Positions 15,055 through 26,890 of a DNA stretch of 64,000 nt are shown piece by piece. The DNA is taken from NCBI RefSeq assembly GCF_020184175.1, contig NC_065530.1, positions 56,769,260 through 56,833,259 of the forward strand, given 5' to 3'. Numbering within the stretch: position 1 is the stretch's first letter; every line of letters starts with the position of its first letter. The notes beneath the pieces are model-generated. The model saw only the letters and a list, made by a program, of their open reading frames with translations. It was not told the origin of the DNA and ran no database searches. The stretch comes from Aphis gossypii (Eukaryota > Arthropoda > Insecta > Hemiptera > Aphididae). The translations under genes and the position numbers were made by a program.

Positions 15055-16123
15055 CAGGGTGATTTATCAAGGACGCTTACACCCATTTTCTTATGTAATA
15101 ATAAATTCATTCAAATTATAATTTTTGGGGCGATTGTAAACTCTCCCGATGGTAAACTCTACCGATGGTACACTCTCCCGGGTCTACTCTAGTACTACCT
15201 GACAGAAACGTGTAAACTCTCCCGGATTTATTCCTGTACTACCTAACGGAAATATGTAAACTCTCCCGGGTCTAGTAAAAATCATAAAATAAATTTAATA
15301 TACATTTAAGTTGCATTTAAAAATAGTCAATCATATATAATAATAATTACAATATAAATTAATGTCTTTAGCTGCTATGAACATGATATTATAATCAAAA
15401 TACAATAAAAAATAAAATTTCAAAAAATCCAATATACATTTAAGTTTCTTTTAAAAATATTCAATAATAATAATATAAGTTACAAATACAAAATATATGT
15501 AAAAATGTCCAACTTGTAGTGTAGCAATAACATTTAAAACAACTCGGGAGAGCTTACATACTTCCTACAGGTAACTATAAAGTTGACCCGGGAGAGTTTA
15601 CTCATTTACTTCAGGTAAACATAATTTTGACCAGAGAGAGTTTACTATTTTTAAAAATCGGGATAGTTTACTATAAAATCGGGAGAGTTTACCACCGCCC
15701 AATTTTTGTAATTTTCAAGTATACCCGAAGACCTTTTTTTAAAATACTTGGATATTTTACACTATTTAAGGAGTATCCTATAGCGGTATAAACTTATTTT
15801 TTTCAAATGACAGCCATCCTTTTTACTGTAATTTGTTAACCAGATATTTTTTTTTAAATTTTGATATATTAAATCAAATTTCTAAAAAGTATATGAGCTT
15901 ATATTATGAGTTATTAAAGTGTACATACAAAGGATAACAGTCCTTGAAAAAAGTCTCGCATACCTGTAATATACATGTAATATTTTATCTGATACTCATT
16001 ATAAATTATGCTAAATATTATATTTGAAAATAAGGTCATCAAGTATGTTTAAAACTTCAAAAAAATCAATTTTGAATAAATTGGTAGGCAAATAAGGATA
16101 ATCGTGTTTGGAGAATCACCCAG
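15055..16123. mobile_element. Mariner/Tc1-like MITE with TA duplication, interrupted by another element
   Basis: The left end is CAGGGTGATTTATCAAGG and the right end, read inward on the other strand, is CTGGGTGATTCTCCAAAC; 18 of the first 25 bases match. TA flanks both sides (15053-15054, 16124-16125), as expected for Tc1/mariner targets. There is no transposase reading frame, so it is non-autonomous. Removing the foldback-type insertion at 15128-15700 leaves an element of about 0.5 kb. Confidence 0.75.
15128..15700. mobile_element. Foldback-type element with arrays of GTAAACTCTCCCG, 8-bp target duplication
   Basis: The 573-bp element starts GGGCGATTG and ends in the complement of GGGCGGTGG. 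It is flanked by a perfect 8-bp duplication AATTTTTG (15120-15127 and 15701-15708). The left arm has five units of GTAAACTCTCCCG or close variants, at 15136, 15152, 15168, 15212 and 15256. The right arm has five in the opposite orientation, at 15545, 15589, 15633, 15659 and 15680. The last left-arm units lie in a longer tandem of about 44 bp containing GTACTACCT. The centre is AT-rich and non-coding. An 8-bp duplication fits hAT-like or foldback-type transposition; the family is not identified. Confidence 0.85.
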
Positions 16124-16125
16124 TA

Positions 16126-19100
16126 TATTATAAAAAATAATTGAAATTATAGTTGAACTTCGGGATAATAAATTATTATTAATCCACGACGAAGAGAAAT
16201 ACATTTTATCATATTATATTATTATTATTATGAAATTATTAAGTGGGTAGGTAGGTGAGTACATAATAAGCAACACAACGTGTTGAAATACTAAAAATTA
16301 TGATCGAATTACAGCGTTAATAGCGCCAACGCCGTCAGAATAAACAATAAATTAACAAACGACCATTTGTCAAAGAAAACACTGTACAAACATAATAAAA
16401 TGTCTAATATTATAACATAATGATCATGCTTTTACACACAACTGCGACAATATCTAACTGATGATAATTATGCCCTTATAGCGATGTGACCATATTATAG
16501 TCGTCGTGTCCTAGTGCCGTACTCTCATAATATTCGTATTATTATGTATACGATTTTGTTACGGGATGATGATATGTACCGTTTTCCACTGGACGAGGGG
16601 CAGTTGACCGCGAGTCTTTAATACAACGCGTTACAAGCACAACAATTGAATAGTAAGTATACAATAATAATAGTAATATCGCAGCGTGACAATTCGATCG
16701 ATAAATCGATGGCACCATCTACAAAATGATATATATAATACAATAATAACGACGACGGTCGACAATACCTAATATAATACTATGTTATGACACGATGTGA
16801 TTATGTGAACCGTGATGCAATTTCACGATTCCCCGATGCGCCAGTCGGCGGCGCTCGGATATTATACGCCGTACAAGGCAAGCTATATAATAATATATAT
16901 AACAATAATAATATCATAGTTGGAGCGTAAGTATTAATATATTGTATTGATGTGGGTGCGTATAGGTACTCGGTGCTATAATATATGAATGAACCGAATT
17001 ATCAGCACGTCCCGACGGCCACACTACAATACGTATTGAGTTTTGATAACATTAATTGTATATATGTACGCGTTTTAATATCATTATACCATATGACGTG
17101 TTATTATTGTCACACCTTAACTGTTTTTTTTTTTATTATTATTATTATAATTGCTGTCAGACCTCGTTCGCCCATCTCCCGTTCACCGCACGCATTATAA
17201 AAATATAAACACACTTACAATAATTATTAGAATATACATCGATTTTTTATATATATATTTTTTTTATTTTTTTCATTTCCATTATACTACGCCTCTATAT
17301 GTTTTGACCGCTTGTCTTATTTATAGTACGTATATTGTTGTCAATTAAGGATAAACATGGACCGAGTCTGCGGCGATAGTTATAATATAATGTGTACACG
17401 TTGAATATGTGCTTGGGAATCGATACTTATATATATTATTATGTATTCCCTAATGGTTATTTACGGATGAGCGAATTTTCTGGTCGTAGGTACGTTTGAG
17501 TAATACCTCTACCCAGATAATTGAGTAACAATGTTTTAACGATTTAACGTTCGACGACAATTAATTTACTTATACCTACATATATGTGTGTATAAAAACT
17601 GCTTATAGTTTCACTTCACTCTCTAAACGCACGACACTGGACATTATGTATATTATTATTATTATTACTACTATAACCCTGGGGTGGATAAAACGAGTAA
17701 TAGCGACACAATATTTAAGTTCATAATATTATTATAACCAGTTCAACTATACCTATCATATAAATAAAATGTATTTTGGTGGTGACTAAAAATAAAGAAT
17801 CGGAAACGGTAAACTATACTATTCAATATTCATAATATATATATACATAAATATATTTTTAATGTTAACTATACAAAATAAAGTAGTTGAAACTTTTTTC
17901 TTTGGCAAAGAACAATAATACACCCATTTATGATGTCCAATATTTTTTTAAGCTTCACGAATTAACAAAATAAATCATAATCATTTATAGTAAACGACGT
18001 AATAACTCTATTTTTAATCACAAAACGTAACGATAAAATACCTACTGCAGACATTTACAAAAATATAAAATTCTCGCATTGCAATAAATACGAGAGACAA
18101 TGATAAAAAATAATATAAGAATCTGGTTAAACGTTAAATGTTAAATCGTAAGCAAATATATCTTTAGTACCTATAGTTTCATATCCACGTATACTTCAAC
18201 TATAAGATTTAAAACTATTATAAAAATAAATATTGATATATTACAGACATTTCAGCAACGAAATTGGTATCGAAATACATATTTTATTTAATCTATTAAT
18301 GCCGAATACGTTATTTATTATGACAATATTTCATAATCGTAATAGTTTGTATACTATATTATCGTGAATTATAAATTATTATAATCCATAATACATCTGA
18401 CTCTAAGATTAATGCAAGTGTGCAACACTTTAATAGAAATAAAACAAACAAACACAAACATTGTAAGTATTGTACAATATTGTACATATTGTATGCAATG
18501 AAAGAACGATTTCAATAATATTGACAATCGACCATAATAGTAGTCAACACTTGAAACAAGTTTTACAATCGATATGACATACTAAATAGTAAATTGTATT
18601 ACTACGCGGGATTGAATAAAATCCTAAATAACAGTATGAAAGTTTAAAAAGAAATAAGTCTTAATATTATGTTATTGGTACTTGGTAGTCTAATAATAAA
18701 TAATATTTTTTTAAAATTGGATTTTCCGTTCCCGTTTATATTTTATCTGCAGTAAAAGTTTCGAGAAAGTAATGCTAACGCTGAATAAACAGACAAATCG
18801 AGATATTTTGTAATAAATCTTAGATCATGACACGAGTAGAATTTATAGATGAAAAATGTATTCTATAAAATATAGAAAAGAAAATATATCAAAGTCCGTT
18901 TAAACATTTAGAGAAATCCTAAACGTTACGTTCTTTTTATTTTTGTTTAATACAATGATATATGTATAGGCTATAGAAGTGTTATACCAATAATACGTAG
19001 TTGTGTAATATAATTATTGTCGAAACTGTAACATTACACAACGTTCTAGTTAATTTTGAACGCATGTAGTATAAAAACCTGCTGTTGAAAGTTTCGATTT

Positions 19101-21059
19101 GAATAAAAAGTCTTTATTCATATTTATATTTAATTTGCATACGTAAAATAATTTATAGTTGTAATTATTAGTTTTTCGAAAATTAATGATCTCAACTCCC
19201 AACAATAATGTGTTTAATATAACGATCGAAAAACTAGTTTAAGCGAGTCGACCGTCAATTAATATAAATATTTGACTACATCAGAGCTTTCTGAACCTTA
19301 GTAAATTGTTGTTAATTAATTTGCAAAAAAAAAATTTCTCGTCACTCGTCGTGTGAGGTTTTTAAAAAAAATATAATACATTATATATTTCTTACACCCT
19401 ATTATTCATTATCCTAATCGTTGCTATTAATTATCCTCGAATTCATACCTATAGTTGTAAAAGGTAAAACCATTAGAAAGACACCTCTATTTAAAACGTA
19501 TGATATAATATGATAAATACTTATATCGATCGGTTTTCTTTTCAACGTACCTACTCACTATATTATAATATTATAACAGTGTCACTTCTGCCCGAAGCTA
19601 TAAAATCCGTTGCAAAAATACATCATCGTCTTCCTATGGCGTTTCTACGATATTTTCTCGTTTTTGCAATCTCGCAATCTACCTGCCTACCGCCTACCGG
19701 TTTCCGATACACGCGCGTGCGAATATAATATACTGCAGCCAGCTGCTGCAGACGTCCGCCGATCTGAATAATCAGCTGTCGCTCATAAAATTGTTTGTGT
19801 ACAGTTAGATCGTTAAAAATAATATTTATTAGCACTGCTGTGCGGTTTACTACACAATTACGAGTGTATATTACACTATAATACATGCAATATAATATAT
19901 CGATCGGAAGTGTTGTAACTGATTATTATTATATTATATTGTTGTGGTGGAATATTACTTGTTAGGTCGCCGAACGGACACGCATTTAATGTTCTTAAAG
20001 GACTCGAACAATATTATATAGTTATGGCGATAATATCTTATAGTAGTCGTTGTATAGGTACCCAATACCGATTTATAATATACCACAGATGGAAATCAAT
20101 TGATAGACCGCCGAATGAAAACACACGCGCACGATGAAAAATAATTACACACGTATTGTTAGCCGTTAGGTATGTATTATGAAAAAGTCATCTGCTGCAG
20201 TTATAATAGTATAACTGCAGGTATATAAGGAACGAGACGCACATTGCGCTGTAAGGTTCATGTATGACGTATAATGTGTTTTTAAGTAGGTACCGCTTTC
20301 AATAAAACACATATTATTATTAATATCTAGCCAATGATATAGGTATACACGTATAATATGGGTAACCACATATCTATAACCGTATCATTATGAGCGTGGT
20401 GGATAAATTAGTGTATTATGTTATGGAGAGAAAAATAAATACGATTTCGTCCTCACACATGTTATTATATTTTACACGGTCTTAGATGAGTTAGATGCAT
20501 CCTCTTAGGATCGAGCCATTACTATATACCATATATTGTAACTATACCTATTACATTGGTCGCGTATATTTGTGCCTATACACGACCGACACGACAATAA
20601 CAATAACTCTTTCGAGCCCGATATAATTATACATAATACATATTATAATACGAACACCGTTTGGAAATTGTTTTCAAACCGAAACGTGACGTTACGTTAT
20701 AATCGGTTATTGTATTACACGGGCGAGTATTTATGGTACATAATATAATATAGTGTCACGGGTAGTGGTATACCTATGGTGATATAGTACTAAAAGTCGT
20801 AGTTGTAAATTGTAATAGTGGTAGGTAATAGTAGGAGACGGACACGTTGTTGTGTTACGCAAGAATAAGATGACTCGGAAGACGATGATTCGCCGGCGTT
20901 GAGCGCGAGCTGCACGCGGAATGGGAGTCGCATTGTTGTCCAGATCACGTATCTCTATTTCTTTCTTTTTATCTTTCAAACGCGCACACGACTATTGTAC
21001 TGTGCGCAGGAGGCACAGTACTTTAACTATATATAATAATGTACGCTTGCAGTACTTAC
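16126..21059. other. Intronic DNA 3' of the third GTPase exon
   Basis: Mostly AT-rich, with CpG-containing patches at about 16.5-16.9, 19.6-19.8 and 20.6-21.0 kb. No family-matching exon was seen on either strand. A CAG-bounded GC-rich stretch at about 19730-19790 was considered and gives no recognisable protein. Confidence 0.5.
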
Positions 21060-21136
21060 CGAATATTTGCATGTGTCGAGTATTTCCACTTCTGTAAGAA
21101 CGCTATCGAACGTCACGTCGTGTCTGTACAACAGGT
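21060..21136 (-). CDS. Ras-like small GTPase, third coding exon (beta-2/beta-3, altered G3)
   Basis: The acceptor is a T-rich tract ending in CGTATAG and the donor is TTCG/GTAAGTACT. Two bases complete the split Asp codon, followed by 25 codons; residues 40-65 read DLLYRHDVTFDSV then LTEVEILDTCKYS. DLLYRH continues switch I, and EVEILDTC is beta-3 leading into the G3 motif. In Ras this is DTAGQ; here the Ala, Gly and Gln are Cys62, Lys63 and Tyr64, so the invariant DxxG glycine is missing. An alternative acceptor 12 bases downstream (TTGTACAG) breaks the frame. The exon ends in phase 0. The following exons (WxDA-type helix, NKxD, SA motifs) were searched for in 1-21059 and not found, so the gene probably continues past the left edge. 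Confidence 0.92.
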
Positions 21137-21755
21137 CTATACGTAACAAAACAAAACAAAAAAGGATTAATTAAAAGTGCATTATGCAAACAGCGTGATA
21201 AATGTTATCTATTTTTAAATCAGAAAATGTACTTCGTAGTTCGTACATACCTATACTTAGATACAGGTACAATAGGTACATACATACATATATAAATAAA
21301 TATTTATGTAGGATACAGCATACAGACAGACAACACTTAGGCATTTATAAATCTACCAATAACACTTCAGCTAGAGTTCAAATTATAAATCAATACCTAG
21401 TCCAAACATTTATGTATATTATTATTCTTCCGTGACAGGGACTTACACGTTTTAGAATTGATCACGTATTGTTTATAAAAAATCGAATAGGCATAATATA
21501 ATATTTAATACAACTTTACTTTTATAAACTCTTCAAAAAGTCTTTATAATAATAGTACGTAGACATGTAGTGTACGTTATCATTGTATGGACAATATAGT
21601 GTACAACATTTAAGTTAAATATTAAAATAATTATATACCTACTAAATTTAATTGAATTTACGATGTTTAAAACATCACTTTTTAAGCTATATTAGAACGA
21701 ATAGCGATAGCAGTTTAGTGCTTAGATGTTTAAATTTAATTTTTACCAAAATATT

Positions 21756-21775
21756 AAAAAAAAAAAAAAAAAAAA
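21756..21775. repeat. Poly-A tract (20 A)
   Basis: Uninterrupted A run in intron 2. No adjacent retroposed sequence was recognised. Confidence 0.9.
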
Positions 21776-22713
21776 TAAGACTATAAAAGATTGAACACCT
21801 ACAAAAATTTCAGGGTTAACGTGATTAAAAATGAAATTATATGTTATTATAATATTTTACTTACAATTCGATTTTTTTTTAACGAATGAACAATCAATTA
21901 CATTGCATACATGTAACTGCATATGAAACACTTTATTGTATATTTATATTGTTTATTTGTTTGGAATAATAAATTGTATATTATCAGAAGTGAAAACTCA
22001 TTGTAAAAATTACATTTTCCTCACTTAAAAATTAGACCTTGAAATAGTATGGTATCCTTAAATAGGTACTTATTCAAATTGATTACGATATCTTTAAATA
22101 GAATACTGAAATATGTATTTTTCACATTTAAAATTATTTATTATATAGCTATACCAGTTATACGTAATAATGAAAATCACGCGAATTCATACGTCTGCAA
22201 GTTGATATATCATGAAAAACTTTAAATGTAATATAATATTAACTGCGAAGATACTTTATAAGGGCATTAACTGCATAAAAATATAGTTTGCTAAACTCAC
22301 GAGTAAACCAAATGAATAAATAAATAATAAAAAGATATTATAGATTAGTCAGATTTTTAATAAAAACATATATTATGCATAATTAAAGTGTCTTTAATTT
22401 TTACCCACAACTCAAAGACATAAAAAATAAGTTAACCTATTTCTCTAGTAGTCTTATCATAGTAGTAAGTTAAACCATAAACGGCAATAAAATAAAATTG
22501 TTTTAATCTCAAATTGAAACGATATACATAAATATATCGTCAAAACCGACGAGGAGAAAATATTATATTCAGAGAAGCTACTATACTTCTCATTTACTGT
22601 TTCGACGAAGATTTCCTGACCGTAAATTCACAAAATGTAATACTGTCGCTATATATAAATAGAGGTACGTAAATACGTTATATTATACGGTCGTGTAATA
22701 ACAAACGTATATT

Positions 22714-22736
22714 TTTATTATTATTATTATTATTAT
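22714..22736. repeat. ATT microsatellite
   Basis: Perfect TTA/ATT triplets at the edge of a CpG-rich patch. Confidence 0.9.
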
Positions 22737-22740
22737 GTGC

Positions 22741-23160
22741 GCGACGATGAGACGGGTCTTACACACCACGGCGGTCTTCTATCTGCGAGCCGCCGACTAA
22801 ATAGCAGAATCGCGCGGGTGAACGATGTACGTTATGTCCGGCGCCCACGGGTTAGCGTTATAATAATAATTTAATAACGAGAAGTGACCGTCAAAACAGA
22901 CGGCCATATTTCTAAAAATATAGAAGGAAAAGAAAAATTTGATTTCGGCGACGGCCGCCGGTGTGCATAATATTTACATGTAGGTACGTGGAATATTCGT
23001 TATGTGTATAGAAAACGGCGAAAGGAAGCGCTCGCCGCATTTTTTTATGTCGCGTACAAATCATTTATAAAAAAAAAAAACATCGTCAGCGACAAAACGT
23101 TTTATTTTTCTCTCGTTTTCAATTAATCGAGAGGGCGGACTTTGACTCTGCTCGCCGAAG
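22741..23160. promoter_or_regulatory. CpG-rich patch in intron 2
   Basis: Dense CG dinucleotides (for example CGCGCGGGTG, GGCGACGGCCGCCGG) stand out from the AT-rich surroundings. It is flanked by ATT microsatellites and by further CpG-rich DNA at 23330-23430 and 23600-23700. It may be an internal promoter or enhancer; no transcript evidence is visible. Confidence 0.35.
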
Positions 23161-23851
23161 GAATCATGTACGCCTATATTTATACATATAATAACATAAA
23201 ATATTATATATCATAAATAACACGCACCACACCGCGGCAAATAGTACTACAATATTATTTACGAACCAAATGAAAATAATTAACAGGCCAGGTATTTTAG
23301 TAGTGGTGTCTATATACCCAATGCCGATATGTTGGTGATGTTTGTTGAACTTGCGCGCGTGCATAGGTCGTAGCCCACGCGGCCTCGCGCCGCTACTACC
23401 GCAAAAACCGTAAATCGGCGGCGGGTCAAAGGTCCCAAAGAAAAACCGACAAACCAAATTTATTTTATACCTATACATAATATTATTATACTGTATACCT
23501 ATTATGGAACATAAACAAAAATAAAAAAATAAACACGGGAAAACGAAAAACGCTTTTGATTGAGATTTATTGTTGAACACGCGTGACGTATCTCGGTAGC
23601 GCGTGTGTGACCACCAGCGGCGGGGCAGCAACCGTACAGTGCGGTAACGGACCGAAGGACACGAATTTTCGCGTCACGAGTCGAGTCACCGCGGCAGCGG
23701 TATCTATATAATGTTATCGTATGCGTATTTATATTTATAATAAAACAAGGGAAGAAAACTACGTAATATATATAATGTAGTGTAAGTATGGTCGTTCTTA
23801 CGATTATTTTTTTTCTCCTCTCCGCATAGGTACCGTATAAGACGTTTATTT

Positions 23852-23992
23852 CATTATTATTATTATTATTATTTCTTTTTTAATAGGGTTAACCAAGACC
23901 ACGTATAATACAGGATGCGGCGGCGACGGGTATCCCCCGTGGAGGTGGTCACGATGAGATGTATGTATAATATTATTATTATTATTATTATT
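23852..23992. repeat. Two ATT microsatellites
   Basis: Perfect ATT runs at 23852-23874 and 23969-23992, separated by GC-richer unique DNA. Confidence 0.85.
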
Positions 23993-26606
23993 ATATTATA
24001 CACATAATATAATATGCTTATCAGATCGGCTTTGGCCCGCAAATGAACACGTTACGTGTCACCGGTGGAAATCTGAGGATATAAGTACACGCCACATAGG
24101 TACCTATAAAACATAATAATATATGTATGTTATATCCTTTATTATGTGTTTATTGTAATTTTCTATATAGTGTGCGGCCGCCGCGCCAATGCGCGATCAG
24201 TTTTAATTTTACGTGTTTCGGTCGATAAAAAAACAGTTTGTATAGACCGCGCGGCCAGAGTTGTTATTATTATATACAATAAAATATAATTTACGAATGG
24301 TAAGAGGTGCTTAGGTATACCTATGTAGATATCCTGCACACCGCTGCAGAGCTATATCATTGTGAGTGTTGTGACTCGATGTTTATGCCACCACCGTTAA
24401 CTAATCTCAACCAGATCGTCACACAGATTACCTAATAACATCTAACATCTATAATAGCTGTGTTTAAGTGTGCGTTTACACTTATAATTATTATCACATC
24501 GATAGACTACACGAGGATGCATTAAATAGTAATAGCACTACACGGTCGCATTATTATTGTTATATTTTTAATATTATTGGTATTGGTAGGTCATAGACCG
24601 TAGGTATTATATTATTATACAGTGTACCATTGTTTTGACAGAAAGTGCATAAAATTGTTGCACCGGTGTTTAGAGAATTAAACTATGTTATATTATTAAT
24701 GTAACCACGCGAACGGACGCTATAAATTCCCACGTAAATGCAAACAACCAAACGTGCAGACATCAGTAGCTGAGTCGTTTTAACAGTAATAATAAAATAA
24801 ACACGCATTATTTTGTTCGAAGTAAATACAAAAACAGAGTCGATAAACTTTAGGTGAAAATTATACGGATTCTGTTTGCCGTCTGCACTCTGTACACTTC
24901 TACGAGTTACTGGCTATTTTCCACTAGACGATAAACACGAGTTCGAAAATGTAGTTACTGTTTAATTTATTTTTTAATTTAGTGTTTAGAAGAAAATGAC
25001 TTAACAATATACTACAATGTACGTATTGGTAAAAATATACACACCTCGCGTCAATATACCGTCTACGACGAAGGACATTGAGAAATCGTACCCATATCAA
25101 ACAATATTTTTCACCCAATTTATTTAAAAAAATATTACGTCTTCGTTAATCAGAGTCTGATGGCCTTTCCATGAAATAGTAATAATTATGAATTATTTAT
25201 TACAATATCGGCGTGTGTCTAAACATAGATATTTACTGACCTTTTCGTTGTTCGTGTCAACGTTTTTAAATTCAAATCGAAAATCATCATGCGTGGGTAT
25301 ACGCATATTTTTTCTATTGCATATTATAATAATATTATGCATGCGCATATTAGTCAATAATAATATAATAATATATTACATTATATTTTATAGTTAACAA
25401 TCTTACTTTTATTCGAACGTGAAAATAAAAATGTAGAACATATCATAATAATTTGATAAAAAAAAAATATATAAAATTCTACACAATATTTTAAGTATCA
25501 CACAACAATGCGTTTCCTTCAACTACAATAATAATAATTGGTGAAATATAATGTTATTTTATATTTTGTTATTCCGAATCTATTTATATACCGTTGATAC
25601 TTAATATATAGATAAATGTTGAAAAATAAGTCCAGGATTCGTTAAGCACGTAAAAAGCGATGACGTCTATAAAACGTGAATAACAATTATTATACTACTA
25701 TAAACCAGCACAGGTAAATGGCATGAGTTTAATTTTAAATTTCCGAGGTAAAAACTCCAGCCCCCTCTCACTTTGAATGTTTAATAACTTAAAAAGGGAT
25801 TGAGCACAAACGAGGGAATTAAAACCACAAATCCAGCAATAAACAAATAAAAACGTATCAATATAATTCAATTTCAAAATACCATAGTGGGAAGGGCGGA
25901 AACATAGAGCTTACATCCAGTATTATTGAAATGTAAATATACGGTGCGGAGTTCGTTGTGCTTTTAAAGAGTATAATTTTATAGTACACAAAACACCAAT
26001 AATTATTTGATATAAATTTAACCTTGCCAAGCATATAGTAGACTTTGAATAGTGGAAGTATAAGCAAATAATATAGATACCTATATGGGTTATCGAACTT
26101 TACGCTATATTTTAAGCTACAGTTCATACGCTACATGTTTTTACTAATATTATACACATTTTTAAATTTTTTATGATAAAGTTTTAAGAAATTTAACAAA
26201 CTTTAAAAGTTTAAATAAGATTGAAATTCGATTTCGAATAGCTTGAGAAAAAAATTAAGTTTAAATTCATGAAAACTCATCCTTGAAGTAATATTATAAA
26301 CGCATTACACTCTGCGCTATTGAAATTGGAATAGTTAAGTATATATCTAATAAAACCTGAAGAAAAACCTTAAAAAAACGATGCGAAAGTCGGTAAATAA
26401 ACATAATGTTTAGGTACCAATAGGCAACAAGTCTGTTTGATTTTGTTGAAGCATAATTTTTAGTTCATTCCATTTTAAGTTTCACAAAGTACAATACATC
26501 GTTGATATTTTCAGACAGTCCTACAAAACTATTAATTAAAACGAGATAATATACCTATTTTTGAGTTATTATTCGGTGTAGAACGTAAATAAAAGATAAA
26601 AAAAGT

Positions 26607-26640
26607 AAAAAAAAAAAAAAAAAAAAAAAAGAGAGAGAGA
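26607..26640. repeat. Poly-A followed by GA repeat
   Basis: About 24 A followed by five GA units. Confidence 0.9.
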
Positions 26641-26744
26641 TAATAATTCGTAAAGAAATTTGTTTCGCATTATTGATACATACACGCATTGATTGGTCAC
26701 TAAATTTTAGTTTATTTTCCGTTGTATTTATATACATTACAGAA

Positions 26745-26890
26745 AGAGAATTCGTGTGGCCGTTGACCGCGACGGCGGCAGGCGGAAAGCGCGATAAATT
26801 TGTCTGCACCGCGAAAACGGAGAGGCGGTGGCGGCGATTTCACACATTTCGGGAACGCGTCCAAGTTTATACGCGACGCGCACCGTACAA
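26745..26890. promoter_or_regulatory. CpG-rich patch in intron 2
   Basis: Contains GACCGCGACGGCGGCAGGCG and further CG-rich DNA within AT-rich intron. It could be regulatory; reading frames across it show no recognisable protein. Confidence 0.3.

Noticed and set aside
23164..23631. 155-codon minus-strand frame
   Set aside because: It spans a CpG-rich patch; the translation is hydrophobic and low-complexity with no domain, and no splice or start context supports it.
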